Shown one piece after another: positions 34,085 through 46,335 of a stretch of DNA of 64,000 nt. How positions within the stretch are numbered: position 1 is the stretch's first letter; each line of letters starts with the position of its first letter. The position numbers and the translations under genes were made by a program. This stretch comes from Sinotaia quadrata. Its lineage: Eukaryota; Mollusca; Gastropoda; Architaenioglossa; Viviparidae. The notes under the pieces are model-generated. The model did no database searches and was not told the origin of the DNA. It was given only the letters and a program-made list of their open reading frames with translations. The stretch is taken from positions 58,734,879-58,798,878 of the forward strand of contig CM054182.1 of assembly GCA_028829895.1 (NCBI GenBank), given 5' to 3'.

Positions 34085-36065
34085 GAAAACAACTGCCACA
34101 ACCCACTCCATTCTCTTGTTAACTTTCTATCATATGTCACACCAAACGCGACATCCATTCATCACACATTTTATTCATTCTCTCCTTCCACAAGACCAAT
34201 CACACACCAGTTCATTCATTCTCTCCGTACACTTAACTTATCCAACACCATTTTTATTCCACTCCTTCCATTCCACAAAACTCATTCCATACTGTCATTC
34301 CTCAAACCTCATTCCACATAAAGCATTCTTTAAAATTCATTCCACCAATTCCTTTGGCCAAAGCATTCCGCAAAAAGCATTATTTATCTTTTCCCACTAA
34401 CTCACTCAACACCTCACATTTTCCTCTTTCCCCACTAACACATTTCACATCTCAATTTTTCTTTTCCCACTAACACATTCCACAACTCACATTTTAATCC
34501 CCACTATTTCATCCCACATCTTACTTATTTTTCTCTTTTCACAATAATTCCCTCCACATCGCACATTTTTCTTTTCCAACTAACTCACACCACATCTCAT
34601 ATTTTACTCTTTTTCAACTGATTCATTCTGCACCAAATGTTCCACCCAGTATTTTCATATAATGCAATCAATCTACTAGTTTTATACTTCATTCTTCATA
34701 ACTCACTCGCCACACTATACCAGTCAATGTACAAAAATTCGTTCTACCGTCGCATTTTATCCTCCAATCCTAATGCATTATTCCTCTCTCTGTCTTCATA
34801 ATTCAAGCCACCATCTAATTTCATTTGACTTGTTCCTTTCTATTTCTACATAATTATTCCTTTCTATTTCTACATAATTATTCCTTTTTGTTTCTATATA
34901 ACTATTCCATTCTATTTCTACATAACAATTCCACATCTACATAAACTGTTCTACATTTTCTACTTAATTATTCCACATTCTCTTTCTAAAAATCTAATTC
35001 CTTTCTCTTTTTACATAATCTATTCTACATTTTCTACGTAATTATTCCACATTCTCTTTCTATATAACCTATTCCTTTCTCTTTCTACGTAATCCATTTC
35101 ATTCTCTCTTTCACCACTCAATCATTCCATGTTACTCGTCCCACATCGCTCATTTCACACTGTACTTCGTAACTTCTCACTCCATTCTACTTCGCTTAGA
35201 CTGCTTCATGCATCCTACTTCACATATCTCACTCTGTACATACCACGTCACTGTATCTCTCACTCACTATATCACCTTAAATCACACTTTCACTTTGACA
35301 CTTCTCATAAAATTCCACTTCTTTCCTCCGTTCCTCACATGCCATTCATTCATTCCATCTATCCCAACCCTTTCCTCCCCTCCTTTACCGTTCCATGCAT
35401 TCTACCCCACCCCCACGCAGACGCAGCAAGTATACGTCTCTCCAGACCAACACACTCTCCACTCCACTCCGTACTCCACACTCCATTCCGCACTTCCCTC
35501 TCCACTCCGCACTTTTCACACTTCACATTCCATCCCGCATTTCTCAATCCACCCCACACTTCTCACTCCGCTCCACACTCCACACTCCACTCAGCACTTC
35601 ACACTCCACTCCACACTTCCCACTCCACCCCGCGCTTCCCACTCCACTCCGCACTTATCATTCCATTCCGCACTTCACACTCCACCCCGCACTTCACATT
35701 CAACACATCTCCACACATCCCATTGCGCACTTTCCACTCCACACAATTCATCCCATATATTAAAATTCATACATACATCTTATTGCTTCAATCTACACAC
35801 TCCAAATATCTACCTTTCTCTTTGAACTGATAAGAAACAACCAACTAAATATATCTTACTTTCACTTCACACACTCCATAAATGGAATTTTAATCCCCTC
35901 CGTACATTCATCTTTACATTTCCACCACAACATATCTAATCCACTTCACACATTTCACATACCATATCTCAATCCACTCATCCACTTCAATCACCCATTT
36001 ATCCCATCTCACCCTAGTCCATCCACAAATCACAATACTTGCAACATATTCCACTAGTAAACTAT
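34085..36065. repeat. G-poor CATTCCAC/CACTCCAC-rich tract, 2 kb
   Basis: The plus strand is almost free of G over 2 kb. Subregions: CATTCCAC words at 34100-34700, CTTTCTATTTCTACATAATT units at 34830-35100, and 10-25 bp CACTCCACTCCGCACTTC units at 35440-35720. The long His/Ser/Pro/Thr-rich frames (up to 233 codons at 35129-35830) in all three plus frames follow from the composition. Confidence 0.9.
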
Positions 36066-37065
36066 ACTTTACAGCCCCTATCACTGCTCACGAGACAGGA
36101 TACATTTCACTGTCAACCTGAAATACGTATGCCTATGTATTAGTGAAATGCGTAACGACCTTTTTTCACCATGCTCTGTTACTGTGCGTGTGACTATTTG
36201 TAAGCAAGTCTGTTAATTCACTAAATGGAAATTTTATTTTATATCATTTCCTATAATATTTGTAATTTAGTTTGGGTATTTTATTTACAACAAAGAAAAA
36301 GACTTTAATCAACGGCTGCAAAAGAATGCTGCAATTAAAAAAAAATGTTGTGATTGTGTTAAAACGGTGGTGAACATGGCTGGACGTAATACCCGGTGAT
36401 TGTCTAAAAACAACAGATATGAATGAACTTTATTGTTGAAGTTTAATATTACTCGTCCCTGCGCACAAAGTATGGTTTCTTTACTTACAGCTTCATTACG
36501 GTACGGCATTCTCACGCATACTAAGTTTTGCTATTCCTGTAATGTTTTTCTTGTTGCTATTGTTGTTGTTTATAACGTACCATTTCTGTTATAAATGGAC
36601 ACAACCTTTTATTTTCACACCAGAAACCGTTCATGAGTGACAATTACAATTAAGCATTTATGTGTGTTACTGAAATGATGAAAACTTACTCGCTCATTAG
36701 ATTAAATGCGGAAAATATTTTTTGTTTCTATACATATATCTGTTGAGACATTTTGAAACACTGTTATAGTCACTAATTATATTATTGTTATATCCGGAAA
36801 TATATACTTGTTCAAGACAGCTTAAATATCTAAAGATTCTAGTAGTTATCAGACAATATAAATGTAATTTTACGAAAGGACCAATTTTGTCAAGAGATAC
36901 ATTGCTGGTATGTTGTATTTGGACTAAACGTTTATTCTGACAATATACCAAAAAACATGTTAAAGCATTCCTTAACCTACGAGAAACCGTGTTGTTTCTT
37001 TTATTGATGTGTTGTTGTTTTTTATGTAAGTCAGTTTTTTTCACTGTAATGTTTATAGCATGTCA
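36066..37065. other. Intergenic sequence, no feature seen
   Basis: AT-rich unique DNA; no recognisable gene. Confidence 0.4.
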
Positions 37066-37067
37066 AT

Positions 37068-37455
37068 CTTTTTGTTTGTAATGCGTTTTTTTTAGCAAGT
37101 TAATCTATTCGTTAGTAATGCTTTTATCAAGTCCAAAGTTACATTGTATTGTTTTAAGCAAGTCTAACGTTTCGTTGTATTGTTTTAAGCAAGTATAACG
37201 TTTCGTTGTATTGTTTTAAGCAAGTCTAACGTTTCGTTGTATTGTTTTTAGCAAATCTAACGTTTCGTTGTATTGTTTTTAGCAAGTCTAACGTTTCGTT
37301 GTATTGTTTTTAGCAAGTCTAACGTTTTGTTGTATTGTTTTAAGCAAGTCTAACGTTTCGTTGTATTGTTTTTAGCAAGTCAATCTATTCGTTATAACGT
37401 TTTGGACAAGTCAGTCGTTTCATTTGTTACGTTTTAGCAAGACAATCGTTTCAAT
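37068..37455. repeat. Minisatellite, about 32 bp x 11
   Basis: GTTGTATTGTTTTAAGCAAG then TCTAACGTTTC; central copies near identical, edge copies diverged. Confidence 0.95.
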
Positions 37456-37607
37456 TATTTTTATAGCTGCTCCTTCGACTGGCCTGCAGCAAATGGAAAG
37501 TGCACATATTTTGCAAGTGAGTCGTACAAATGGCTCATACCAGTCAGTGAGACATACAAATGCTTATTTACGTATGTATATTGTATTCCACAGACAAAGA
37601 TAAATTA

Positions 37608-37648
37608 ATCTATCTATCTATCTGCCTGCTTGCCGGCCGGCCTGTCTG

Positions 37649-37709
<61 letters not shown>

Positions 37710-37816
37710 GTCCGTCTGTATCTTTCTGTCCGTCCGTCCGCCCGCCCACCTATCTATCTATCTATCTATCTGTCCGTCTGTCTATCTTTCTGTCCGCCCG
37801 CCCGCCTATCTAACTA

Positions 37817-37848
<32 letters not shown>

Positions 37849-37855
37849 CCTACCT
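37608..37855. repeat. (TATC)n/(TCTG)n/(CCGT)n compound microsatellite
   Basis: Blocks of TCTA, TCTG, CCGTC and CCGCC tetramers over 250 bp. Confidence 0.97.
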
Positions 37856-37952
37856 AACCCTTATCATGAATCACACCTCATTAAAGAAGCAACCTAAAAA
37901 CCAGGGAAATGCCCAGATGCTCGAAGCTGAGCCACGGATAATATTTGTTTGT

Positions 37953-37963
37953 TGTGTGTGTGT

Positions 37964-38005
<42 letters not shown>

Positions 38006-38025
38006 ATGTGTGTGTGTGTGTGTGT
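37953..38025. repeat. (TG)n microsatellite
   Basis: About 36 units with TATG and TTATG interruptions; lies 158 bp before the LINE relic. Confidence 0.97.
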
Positions 38026-38182
38026 CCTGTACGGAATGCCTAATAGACTCCAAGATATGAAAGGTCAAACAAATTTCACTTCTACACGTCCTTCAAGTCG
38101 CTCATCGAAACTTTCTTCCTGACATTGTCTGCCACACCTCTTCCCCCTCCTCCACACACTCACCTTACTTCTTCTAATTTAG

Positions 38183-39035
38183 CCTGAACTGATAATGCAT
38201 GATATTAGCATGAGACCTACAGATAATGCATCCATGTTTACAGCAGAACTAATGACTATAGTCACGGCACTTACAGAATACAAGATAGAAGTCCTAGTAG
38301 TGACAGATTCGTTGTCATCAATTTCAGCCATCAACAAGGCAGTGGAGCAAGACCAGTTCTTATATGCAATATATAAACAGTATACTTAAAAACAAAATTA
38401 TAGAAACAGAAATAATGTGGGTTCCACCACACAAAGATACATAATGTATCTAATGACAAGAGAGATGCACTATTCAAATACAGCCTATCAGCACAAGAAG
38501 TACAATACAATATATATCAATCCAACATACAACGAACAATTAGAAGCATTCAAAAGACCTAGTCAAATATTGAGAAGTGAAATACTACAATGAAACAAAA
38601 GGTAGAAGGATGCGATATGATAAATATCTAAGCGCCAAACCTAATTAGCAATAAAAAAATAAATAAATAATAACTATGCTAAGATAAGACAGCGAAATGA
38701 GCATATATAAACAAATCCAATGTCAGTGTAGTCACAGACTAAACTTAATCATGTCATTAGAGACTCTAACCTACTTAGCAAGAGAGATACATCTCCACAA
38801 TGTTTGTAGTGGAAAATAGCATATCATTAAATATCACGTCATTAGTAGAAAATAGCATATCATTAAATATCACGTCATTAGTAGAAAATAGCATATCATT
38901 AAATATCACGTCATTAGTAGAAAATAGCATATCATTAAATATCATGGAAATCCTAAACCCCTCAAAAGATAATGACACCAGTGTCTTAAACAACTAGCAG
39001 AATTTATAAATCATCGTCCTCAGCGAGATATCTAA
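38183..39035 (+). mobile_element. 5'-truncated non-LTR retrotransposon relic: RNase H domain and C terminus
   Basis: From 38183 the frame reads PELIMHDISM, then DNASMFTAEL with the acidic RNase H residue in AEL (38246-38248), and VVTDSLSS with the catalytic Asp at 38306-38308. After a stop near 38389 another frame gives MWVPPHKD with the RNase H histidine, then NVSNDKRDAL after two stops. Further on come CQCSHRL, a run into the 36-bp repeat array, MEILNPSKDN, and in a third frame LKQLAEFINHRP ending at TAA 39033-39035. This order (RNase H, linker, short C-terminal tail) is that of LINE ORF2 proteins that carry RNase H. No reverse transcriptase is visible upstream, where the sequence is a microsatellite, so the copy is 5'-truncated as LINEs usually are. 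Frameshifts and stops show it is dead. The clade is not resolved. Confidence 0.8.
38809..38944. repeat. Minisatellite, 36 bp x 4, inside the LINE relic
   Basis: GTAGAAAATAGCATATCATT then AAATATCACGTCATTA. 36 is a multiple of three, and the array sits in frame between retrotransposon-derived segments. Confidence 0.95.
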
Positions 39036-40270
39036 TATAGTTAAGAATAAAAATGAAAATAATTTTTAAAAACCAGCAGCAACAGTAACACCAGCAACAA
39101 AAACCATTACTAAAACCCGCACCAATGAGGACAAAACTGTGCAATGAACATTGCCACTGGCACTTTTTCACCATCCCTGACATAAACATTAGACCTCTAC
39201 ATGCCTCCACACCACCACCTTGGACACGCAACAACCGGCACCATGGAACCAAACAGAGGCTGAGGCAGAGACAATCAGTAACATATAAACAGCAAAAGCA
39301 TCAACAACAATAAGAGTACAGGAAACACCAGTAATAGATAAACACATCAACAACAATAACAGTACAGGAAACACCAGTAATAGATAAACACATCAGCAGC
39401 AGGGTTGGGGTGGGTGAACATTCTAGACATGTGTATCACTAAAAGACTGGGTATGAGTCATGCTTGGGCTCTGTAAGATATCTCCCACCCACCTCCTAAG
39501 CAATGTTCACAGATCATAAGCTAGTGCAAAATGACTAAGATAACAAAGTAAAAAAAAATATAATGCAATTGAAGAAAAGGAAATAACAACAAACAAAAGA
39601 AAGTGAGAGTGAGAGAGACACACACACAAACAAGGTTATAAAAGGACAAAGTTCATCAGCAAACTCCCACTTCCTATCCACCCCCAAAACCCCATGTTCC
39701 CTCGCAAAATAGGTATAAGCTAGAAGCGCCTCCCCCCCAAAAAAATATTATTTGATTAATTCATATTACACTATTCATTTGTAGAAATTAAAGCTTCCGA
39801 ATGGATTGTACATATGGACATAAAAATCAGCTTTGACATTCTTGACATAAGTAAACTGATTGATTATACAGACAACTGAAGGTATGCAAATATATATGGA
39901 TTCCATAATGCATTTACAAATATTAAAACAATAAGGTTATAATTATATGCACACACATAAAGGACAATAATTTTCTTTTAAATTTATTTTCAATAACATA
40001 TAATTGAATGGCTCATAAAAGTGACTGATTTTAATTCTGTTATTAAATAATTATGCCTGATTTGCGAATATTAAAGGCCAGATATATTTTTTTTTAAATC
40101 AGTATAAATATTTAATTTCCTCATAAAAAAGGAGAGGTTCTTCTATATATTGTGTTATGTTGCGGCGATTAATAATGAAGTTAATGTTAGCCTTGATGAA
40201 GAGGGAAAGGATAATATGAAGAATGAAGTTTCCAAATAGATTCCCAACCACCCCATCCAAACACTATCAC
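39036..40270. other. A-rich sequence after the LINE end, with a 46-bp duplication
   Basis: CAGCAACA/CCAGCAAC-rich stretch at 39065-39110. TCAACAACAATAA at 39301 repeats at 39347 with GTACAGGAAACACCAGTAAT. The rest is AT-rich unique DNA with no gene. Confidence 0.45.
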
Positions 40271-40284
40271 AACCTCCAGTCTGC

Positions 40285-40472
40285 CTAAGAGCGAAACTTG
40301 GAACTTGAACAAAAAAACCCAACAGTTTATTACATACAAAACACTGTGCAAAACAGGAGATTTGTGTATAGTAACTAAACTTGGAACTTGAACAACAACA
40401 AAAAATACACTGTATTACATACAAAACACTGTGCAAAACATGAGATTTGTATATAGTAACTAAACTTGTGTG
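40285..40472. repeat. Tandem duplication, about 90 bp x 2
   Basis: AAACTTGGAACTTGAACAA and ATTACATACAAAACACTGTG then CAAAACAGGAGATTTGTGTA occur twice. Confidence 0.93.
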
Positions 40473-40913
40473 ATCGATTAATGGACTTTTTCTTTCTTTT
40501 TGTCTCGGTTGCTTTCTCACAGAGCTGTCTGACGCTTCAAAGGAATTCACCTCCATGTCACGTCCAGCCCTCCAAGAGTTCTGTCGCCCTGACAACGCTG
40601 TTAATAGAGATACTAAACGCGAGCCAGAATTAAGACGTCGCCAGTAAATGGTAGACAAGTTTTAAATAAGCGATTGAAGCACACATCACCGATGAGTATA
40701 ATACTGAAATAGCTTTTGAAGAAAGACAAAAAAAAAAAAAAAAACCACTGGAAGCATTAACAACGTATCGGAAATATTAAAAACGCATTTGAAGTGAGAT
40801 AATACACCAACTCTGACTGACAGTCACTGAATTAATTTGGTAAAGACGTTAAAAATGTATTTGCAGCATTACATTAAAGTGCATTTTAAAAATCCTAATT
40901 GCGTGTTTGATAA

Positions 40914-41145
40914 TAAATCGCCAATACTAACTGATAGATTACTAAGTAAATCGCCAAAACTAACTGATAGATTACTAAGTAAATTGCCAAAACTAACTGA
41001 TAGATTACTAAGTAAATTGCCAAAACTAACTGATAGATTACTAAGTAAATTGCCAAAACTAACTGATAGATTACTAAGTAAATTGCCAAAACTAACTGAT
41101 AGATTACTAAGTAAATTGCCAAAACTAACTGATAGATTACTAAAA
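40914..41145. repeat. Minisatellite, 33 bp x 7
   Basis: AAATTGCCAAAACTAACTGA then TAGATTACTAAGT. Both strands stay open because 33 is a multiple of three (11-residue peptide repeats). Confidence 0.98.
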
Positions 41146-41324
41146 TGATTATTTCGGGGATGATACTAACATTCGTTGGTACGCAAGGTAGAATTACTAA
41201 AGTGCGTATTTTAATTTAAATTCAACAAAGCTAATTACAAAAATAAATAAATAATAATTTTTTAAAAAGTAAGTAAAGAGAAAACACATTACATACTACA
41301 TTAACTTTTAGCATGAATTGTTTA

Positions 41325-41930
41325 ATTTGATTACACAGTTCAATGTACAGTTAGCACACTTCTTATTTAAATATTTTGATTAAACACACTGCATGTTGAA
41401 ATAATTTGATTACACAGTTCAATGTATAACTAGCACACTGCATGTTGAAATAATTTGATTACACAGTTCAATGTACAACTAGCACACTGCGTGTTGAAAT
41501 AATTTGATTACACAGTTCAATGTACAACTAGCACACTGCATGTTGAAATAATTTGATTACACAGTTCAATGTACAACTAGCACACTGCATGTTGAAATAA
41601 TTTGATTACACAGTTCAATGTACAACTAGCACACTGCATGTTGAAATAATTTGATTACACAGTTCAATGTACAACTAGCACAGTGCATGTTGAAATAATT
41701 TGATTACACAGTTCAATGTACAACTAGCACACTGCATGTTGAAATAATTTGATTACACAGTTCAATGTACAACTAGCACACTGCATGTTGAAATAATTTG
41801 ATTACACAGTTCAATGTACAACTAGCACACTGCATGTTGAAATAATTTGATTACACAGTTCAATGTACAACTAGCACACTGCATGTTGAAATAATTTGAT
41901 TACACAGTTCAATGTACAACTAGCACAGAG
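41325..41930. repeat. Minisatellite, 49 bp x 11 plus a diverged first copy
   Basis: TTGATTACACAGTTCAATGT then ACAACTAGCACACTGCATGT at 41406, 41455, 41504 and on to 41896. Central copies are nearly perfect; the first unit (41327) is altered and longer. Confidence 0.98.
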
Positions 41931-41939
41931 CTTGTCTGC

Positions 41940-43395
41940 GTGTAGAATGGCTCGTGCATAAAATACCGCTTACCATGTAACTAAAATATGTAAAGCAAGC
42001 TGTCGGTATATTACTTTTCTATATTAATTTTAATACCTTCGGAAGCATGGATTAATTGTGACCAGATACATACAAGTGCTCACAGAAATCCACAGAAATT
42101 TCGATTCTTCAAAATCAGTAATAAATTGTGTGAATTATTTATTTTTCGAATTATATCAGCAGTAAATAGTCTCGTGTAATAAAATGTCGTAAAGTCAGGG
42201 CTTATATAGGTCCTTCAAACAATAAATTAGTATTTATTTATTTATTTTTCTAGGCATCGTTGCTGGACATGCACAACAACTACAACCGTGAACGGACGAC
42301 GGACGCAAGCAAGCATGCCTAATTGCAGTCAGTCATGCGTACGAGGCCGATAATTTTTTTTTAAATAACAGAAACCCCCTCCCTTCATTTTCTACATGAA
42401 TTGTGACAGACAGTTAATAAATTGTAATTACATGCGTGAACAGACAAGCTGAGTATAATGCTGGTGATAAGTGCAGAATTATCTGTAAGAGTTTCAAAAC
42501 AGTTCTCAGAATGCCAGTGCTTAATACGTATGTGTGGTGGAATAAATTTCTAAACATAATAGTTGTATATATTGTTAAATGTCAAAGTGACCCGACCTTG
42601 GGCACTGCTTATGCTGAAATGTGTAAGTGTCAGAGTTGAAAGTAAAAGCTTAATTAGAGAATGTGCTAGAAAATTGTTGATGCAATCCAAACCAATTCTA
42701 ACTGGATGAGTATTTTTTTCTGACTAATAGTCTCACACTCGTACATAACATCATCAATCAATGGGGATGGACCAAAAGTTATTTTCTTGAAGAAAGTCTA
42801 TATTCTAATCACTTTGAATTTGATGAAACTCGAGTCCAGTCACAAAGGCGATCATTAGTTTATGGTAAGTTAAATGACTGATAAAGAAAGAAATGGACTT
42901 GGAATCATTTTGTACATATTTGCTATTGATATATGATTTTAATTGGAGAATGCTTTATGTAATGAACCATGATTTCTTTGTTCACTAATTTGATTACATT
43001 GTATATTTTACTTGTGAATTTGATTGATGCTATATTTCTTATGCTGCATGTGTGACGGATTAACAAGACTGTTGCAGGATTTGTAAGTTGAGAATGTTTG
43101 TAAGAGAGAAAGGAGTTGTCTAACGTGCCTAGAAAAGGGCACGTGAGGTTGTGTTCTAAATAAGGACAGTGGCTTGTTGCAAACAGCGTGATTGTGAACA
43201 CCTGCTAGTGACAGTGGCCATCTTTGAAAAGGTTATGTCTATTGACTTTAATTATTTCTCTAAAGTTCCACTCTCATGTCTATCATAAGGTATGCTATGA
43301 ATTTGATTTGTATATATGATCATTTGACTGCAGATATCTATACCAGGGATAAATTGAATGATTGTCTAGCGTTAATTCAACAATGCTGTGAAGCG
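41940..43395. other. Intergenic sequence, no gene assigned
   Basis: Unique DNA; the last part (from about 42700) may belong to DR-A copy 2. No gene recognised. Confidence 0.4.
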
Positions 43396-43399
43396 ATGT

Positions 43400-43745
43400 A
43401 AAATATCAACACTATTTTGATTGTACTTGATATATGTATATTTGATTGTTGATTTAATACATTTATTGTTAAATTTATTCACATTCTTACACATATGTTG
43501 GATAGTGGGTGGATGGGGTCGCTAAATATAGCTTAAAGACATTAAGAAATTCTCCACCTACAGAAATATTGTGTGACAGTGAATGTTTGTCTTTAATGTT
43601 GTGGAAGAGAGAAAACGTTTACAGCGCCCGCATATCCGCCAAGTGATATAGAAGAGTGGTGTCATCTAGTGAATTATTAATAACATAAATTAAGATTCTC
43701 ATCACTTATAATTAGTTATGGATTATTAATAATAATGTGAGACCT
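43400..43745 (-). mobile_element. Dispersed repeat DR-A, copy 2 (reverse orientation)
   Basis: The reverse complement of this stretch aligns block by block with copies 1 and 4. A 19-bp block AGTGATGAGAATCTTAATT (43688-43706 on the other strand) is identical to 61103-61121, followed by matching CACTTGG and ATGCGGG. Later blocks (GACCCCATCCACCC, AACAATAAATGTATTAAAT) match copy 1. It may continue down to about 42700. Confidence 0.75.
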
Positions 43746-43859
43746 GCTTTCCAGAAGTCAAAGACTATGCACCATTCATTCTAAATCAGTAGTCACTGTA
43801 TGTCTCATGTTCAACTTGATCTCTTTGAAATGACACCATTCGTGTAACTTACAAACCAT

Positions 43860-44262
43860 CGTCAAACATAAATATCTGTTGAACACATATGTAAAAGGGT
43901 GTGGCATTACAAGTATGGATGTTTGTAGGATGGACATACATGTAAAAGGGTGTGGCATTACAAACACAGAAATGTACAAAATGCACATGTGCAAAGGTGT
44001 GGCATTACAAACACAGACATCTGTAAAGTACACATGTAAATGGTAGGGGCATTATAAACCCAGACGTCTGTAGAACACACAAATAAAATGGTGGGACATT
44101 ACAAACCCAGACGTCTGTAGAACACACAAATAAAATGGTGGGGCATTACAAACACAGACGTCTGTAGAACACACAAATAAAATGGTGGGGCATTACAAAC
44201 ACAGACGTCTGTAGAACACACAAATAAAATGGTGGGACATTACAAACACAGACGTACATGGT
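43860..44262. repeat. Minisatellite, 47 bp, about 9 copies
   Basis: GGTGGGGCATTACAAACACA then GACGTCTGTAGAACACAC. Copies at the 43860 side are diverged (GGTGTGGCATTACAA), those at the 44100 side nearly identical. Confidence 0.96.
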
Positions 44263-44784
44263 GTACTTCATAAATCTTATCTTGAAAAATGTTCATGCAT
44301 AAAGTTTCTGTAGTTATTCTGCCTTAACGCATCCCCTTTGATAAATAAATGACTGGCACTTTCTGAAGACGTTTCCTTATATAATTATACTTGATTATCT
44401 GAGTCGAAGACAGCTGACAGGGATTTCACTCAAAAGACTTCTCTGACAAATTTGGGGAGAAAAATAGTTGTCTATAATATTCTATATCGTCATTCTATGT
44501 GTTTTACTATAGGGTCAAATATTTGCTTCGGTTAATATCAGTACAAGATGTAATCGTACAGTATTTCTCAATTCTAAAACCAAATCTCCTTTGGAAAATG
44601 AACTATTATTTACTGCATCTAAATTGTGTGAATGAATATAGTTTGAGGTTCAGTAAACAGACAAGCAGGCTCAGCCTGTCTGCCTGAAATCAACGCTGCA
44701 CGAGATGGCAGTTTCTCAAGTCACTGGCCATTCTTTCCAGGAACGTCAATGCTGGGCTGTTTCTAGATACTTATGTTCACACTT

Positions 44785-45132
44785 TGCAGAACCATGTCAT
44801 TCCTCTTTCTTCCTTTAAAAGATGGCAAAAATATCTCATTCCTATTGTTTCCTTTTAAAAAAATGTCAGAAAGAAGTAATTCTAATTGTTTCCTTTAAAA
44901 ATGGCAGAAAGAAGTAATTTCTCTTGTTTCATCAAAAAATGGCAGAACCATGTCATTCCTCTTGTTTCATTTAAAACACGGCAGAGCCATGTCATTCCTC
45001 TTGTTTCATTTAAAACACGGCAGAGCCATGTCATTCCTCTTGTTTCATTTAAAACACGGCAGAGCCATGTCATTCCTCTTGTTTCATTTAAAACACGGCA
45101 GAGCCATGTCATTCCTCTTGTTTCATTTTTAA
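44785..45132. repeat. Minisatellite, 39 bp x 5 perfect, plus about 4 diverged
   Basis: GCAGAGCCATGTCATTCCTC then TTGTTTCATTTAAAACACG. The gradient runs from diverged at 44785 to perfect at 45000-45120. Confidence 0.97.
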
Positions 45133-45164
45133 AATGGAACTGACTGATACCCAGTGCAGCATTT

Positions 45165-45725
45165 GGCTCCCTTTAACTATAGTTCACATTTGGGTTTGTC
45201 TTTTAATTATGTTACAGATCTGGAAATCTCTTTTAACTATACAACAAATCAGGAATTCTCTTCTAACTATTTTGCACATCTGGAATTCCCCTGTAATTAT
45301 TTTGCAAATCAAGAATTCTCTTTTAAAATGTTGTACGTCTGGAGTTTACCCTTAAAGATATTAGACTTCTTGGATTCTCTTTTAACTATACTGCACATCT
45401 GGAACTCTCTTGTAATTATAGTGTACCCCTGGAATTCTCTTGTAAATATAGTGTACCCCTGGAATTCTCTTGTAACTATAGTGTACACCTGGAATTCTCG
45501 TTTAACGATAGTGTACACCTGGAATTCTCTTGTAACTATAGTGTACACCTGGAATTCTCTTGTAACTATAGTGTACACCTGGAATTCTCTTGTAATTATA
45601 GTGTACACCTGGAATTCTCTTTTAACTATACTGCACATACGGTATTCTCTTTGAAATGTATTACATATCTGGGTTTCTCTTATTACATTGCACATCTGGG
45701 ATTTTCTTTTAACACTTTTGCATAT
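45165..45725. repeat. Minisatellite, 30 bp, about 18 copies
   Basis: CTGGAATTCTCTTGTAACTA then TAGTGTACAC. Starts only about 30 bp after the 39-bp array. Frames of 128-166 codons on both strands are 10-residue repeats, not a gene. Confidence 0.97.
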
Positions 45726-46224
45726 CTAGGTTTCGTGAAAGAAACGCAACCCATGGGCAATGCATACTTATATTAGTAAATTACAAAATTTGCTGACTAT
45801 GTTGACCATTATGGTTTGCGTGTAAGTATACAAGATGAATCATTCTATCAAAACATTTTATTTTAAATTAAGAGTTCTTGAGTCTGAAAGAAAAGCAATG
45901 AGTTTCCATAAAATAATATTTACATTATATGTGATACGCGTTTCTGTTGGAACACATTGTAGGATGGCTTCGTAGCTACTCGTCCAAAAAAGAAACAAAA
46001 TGAAAGAATTTTAAATTTCCAATTGATAAAGACAAACAAACGTTTTAATGAACGTTGTTTTGTTCTTTTTTTTTTTTTTTGCGTGCACCCCACCCCCACC
46101 CCCACACAAATATCCAAACAGATCTATCATGACGACAAGAAGTCAATGAATAGCAGAAGACGTGAGAAAATACACATTTTCTTTTTTTGCTGGGGAGATG
46201 GAGAGAGCAGCTTGACAAATTAAA

Positions 46225-46335
46225 ATTAAGCAAGATCGAAATAATAGCAAATTCAAAATGTAAAGTTTACATTAACAACAAAAGATCGAAATAATAGCAA
46301 ATTCAAAATTTAAGGTTTACATTAAGAACAAAAAA
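46225..46335. repeat. Tandem duplication, about 54 bp x 2
   Basis: AGATCGAAATAATAGCAAAT then TCAAAAT and AAGTTTACATTAA-CAACAAA occur twice. Confidence 0.9.

Noticed and set aside
35129..35830. 233-codon His/Pro/Ser-rich frame, with 205- and 122-codon frames beside it
   Set aside because: All three plus frames are open because the tract has almost no G and so few stop codons; composition artefact.
45154..45695. 166-codon plus and 128-codon minus frames
   Set aside because: Created by a 30-bp tandem repeat; open on both strands at once.
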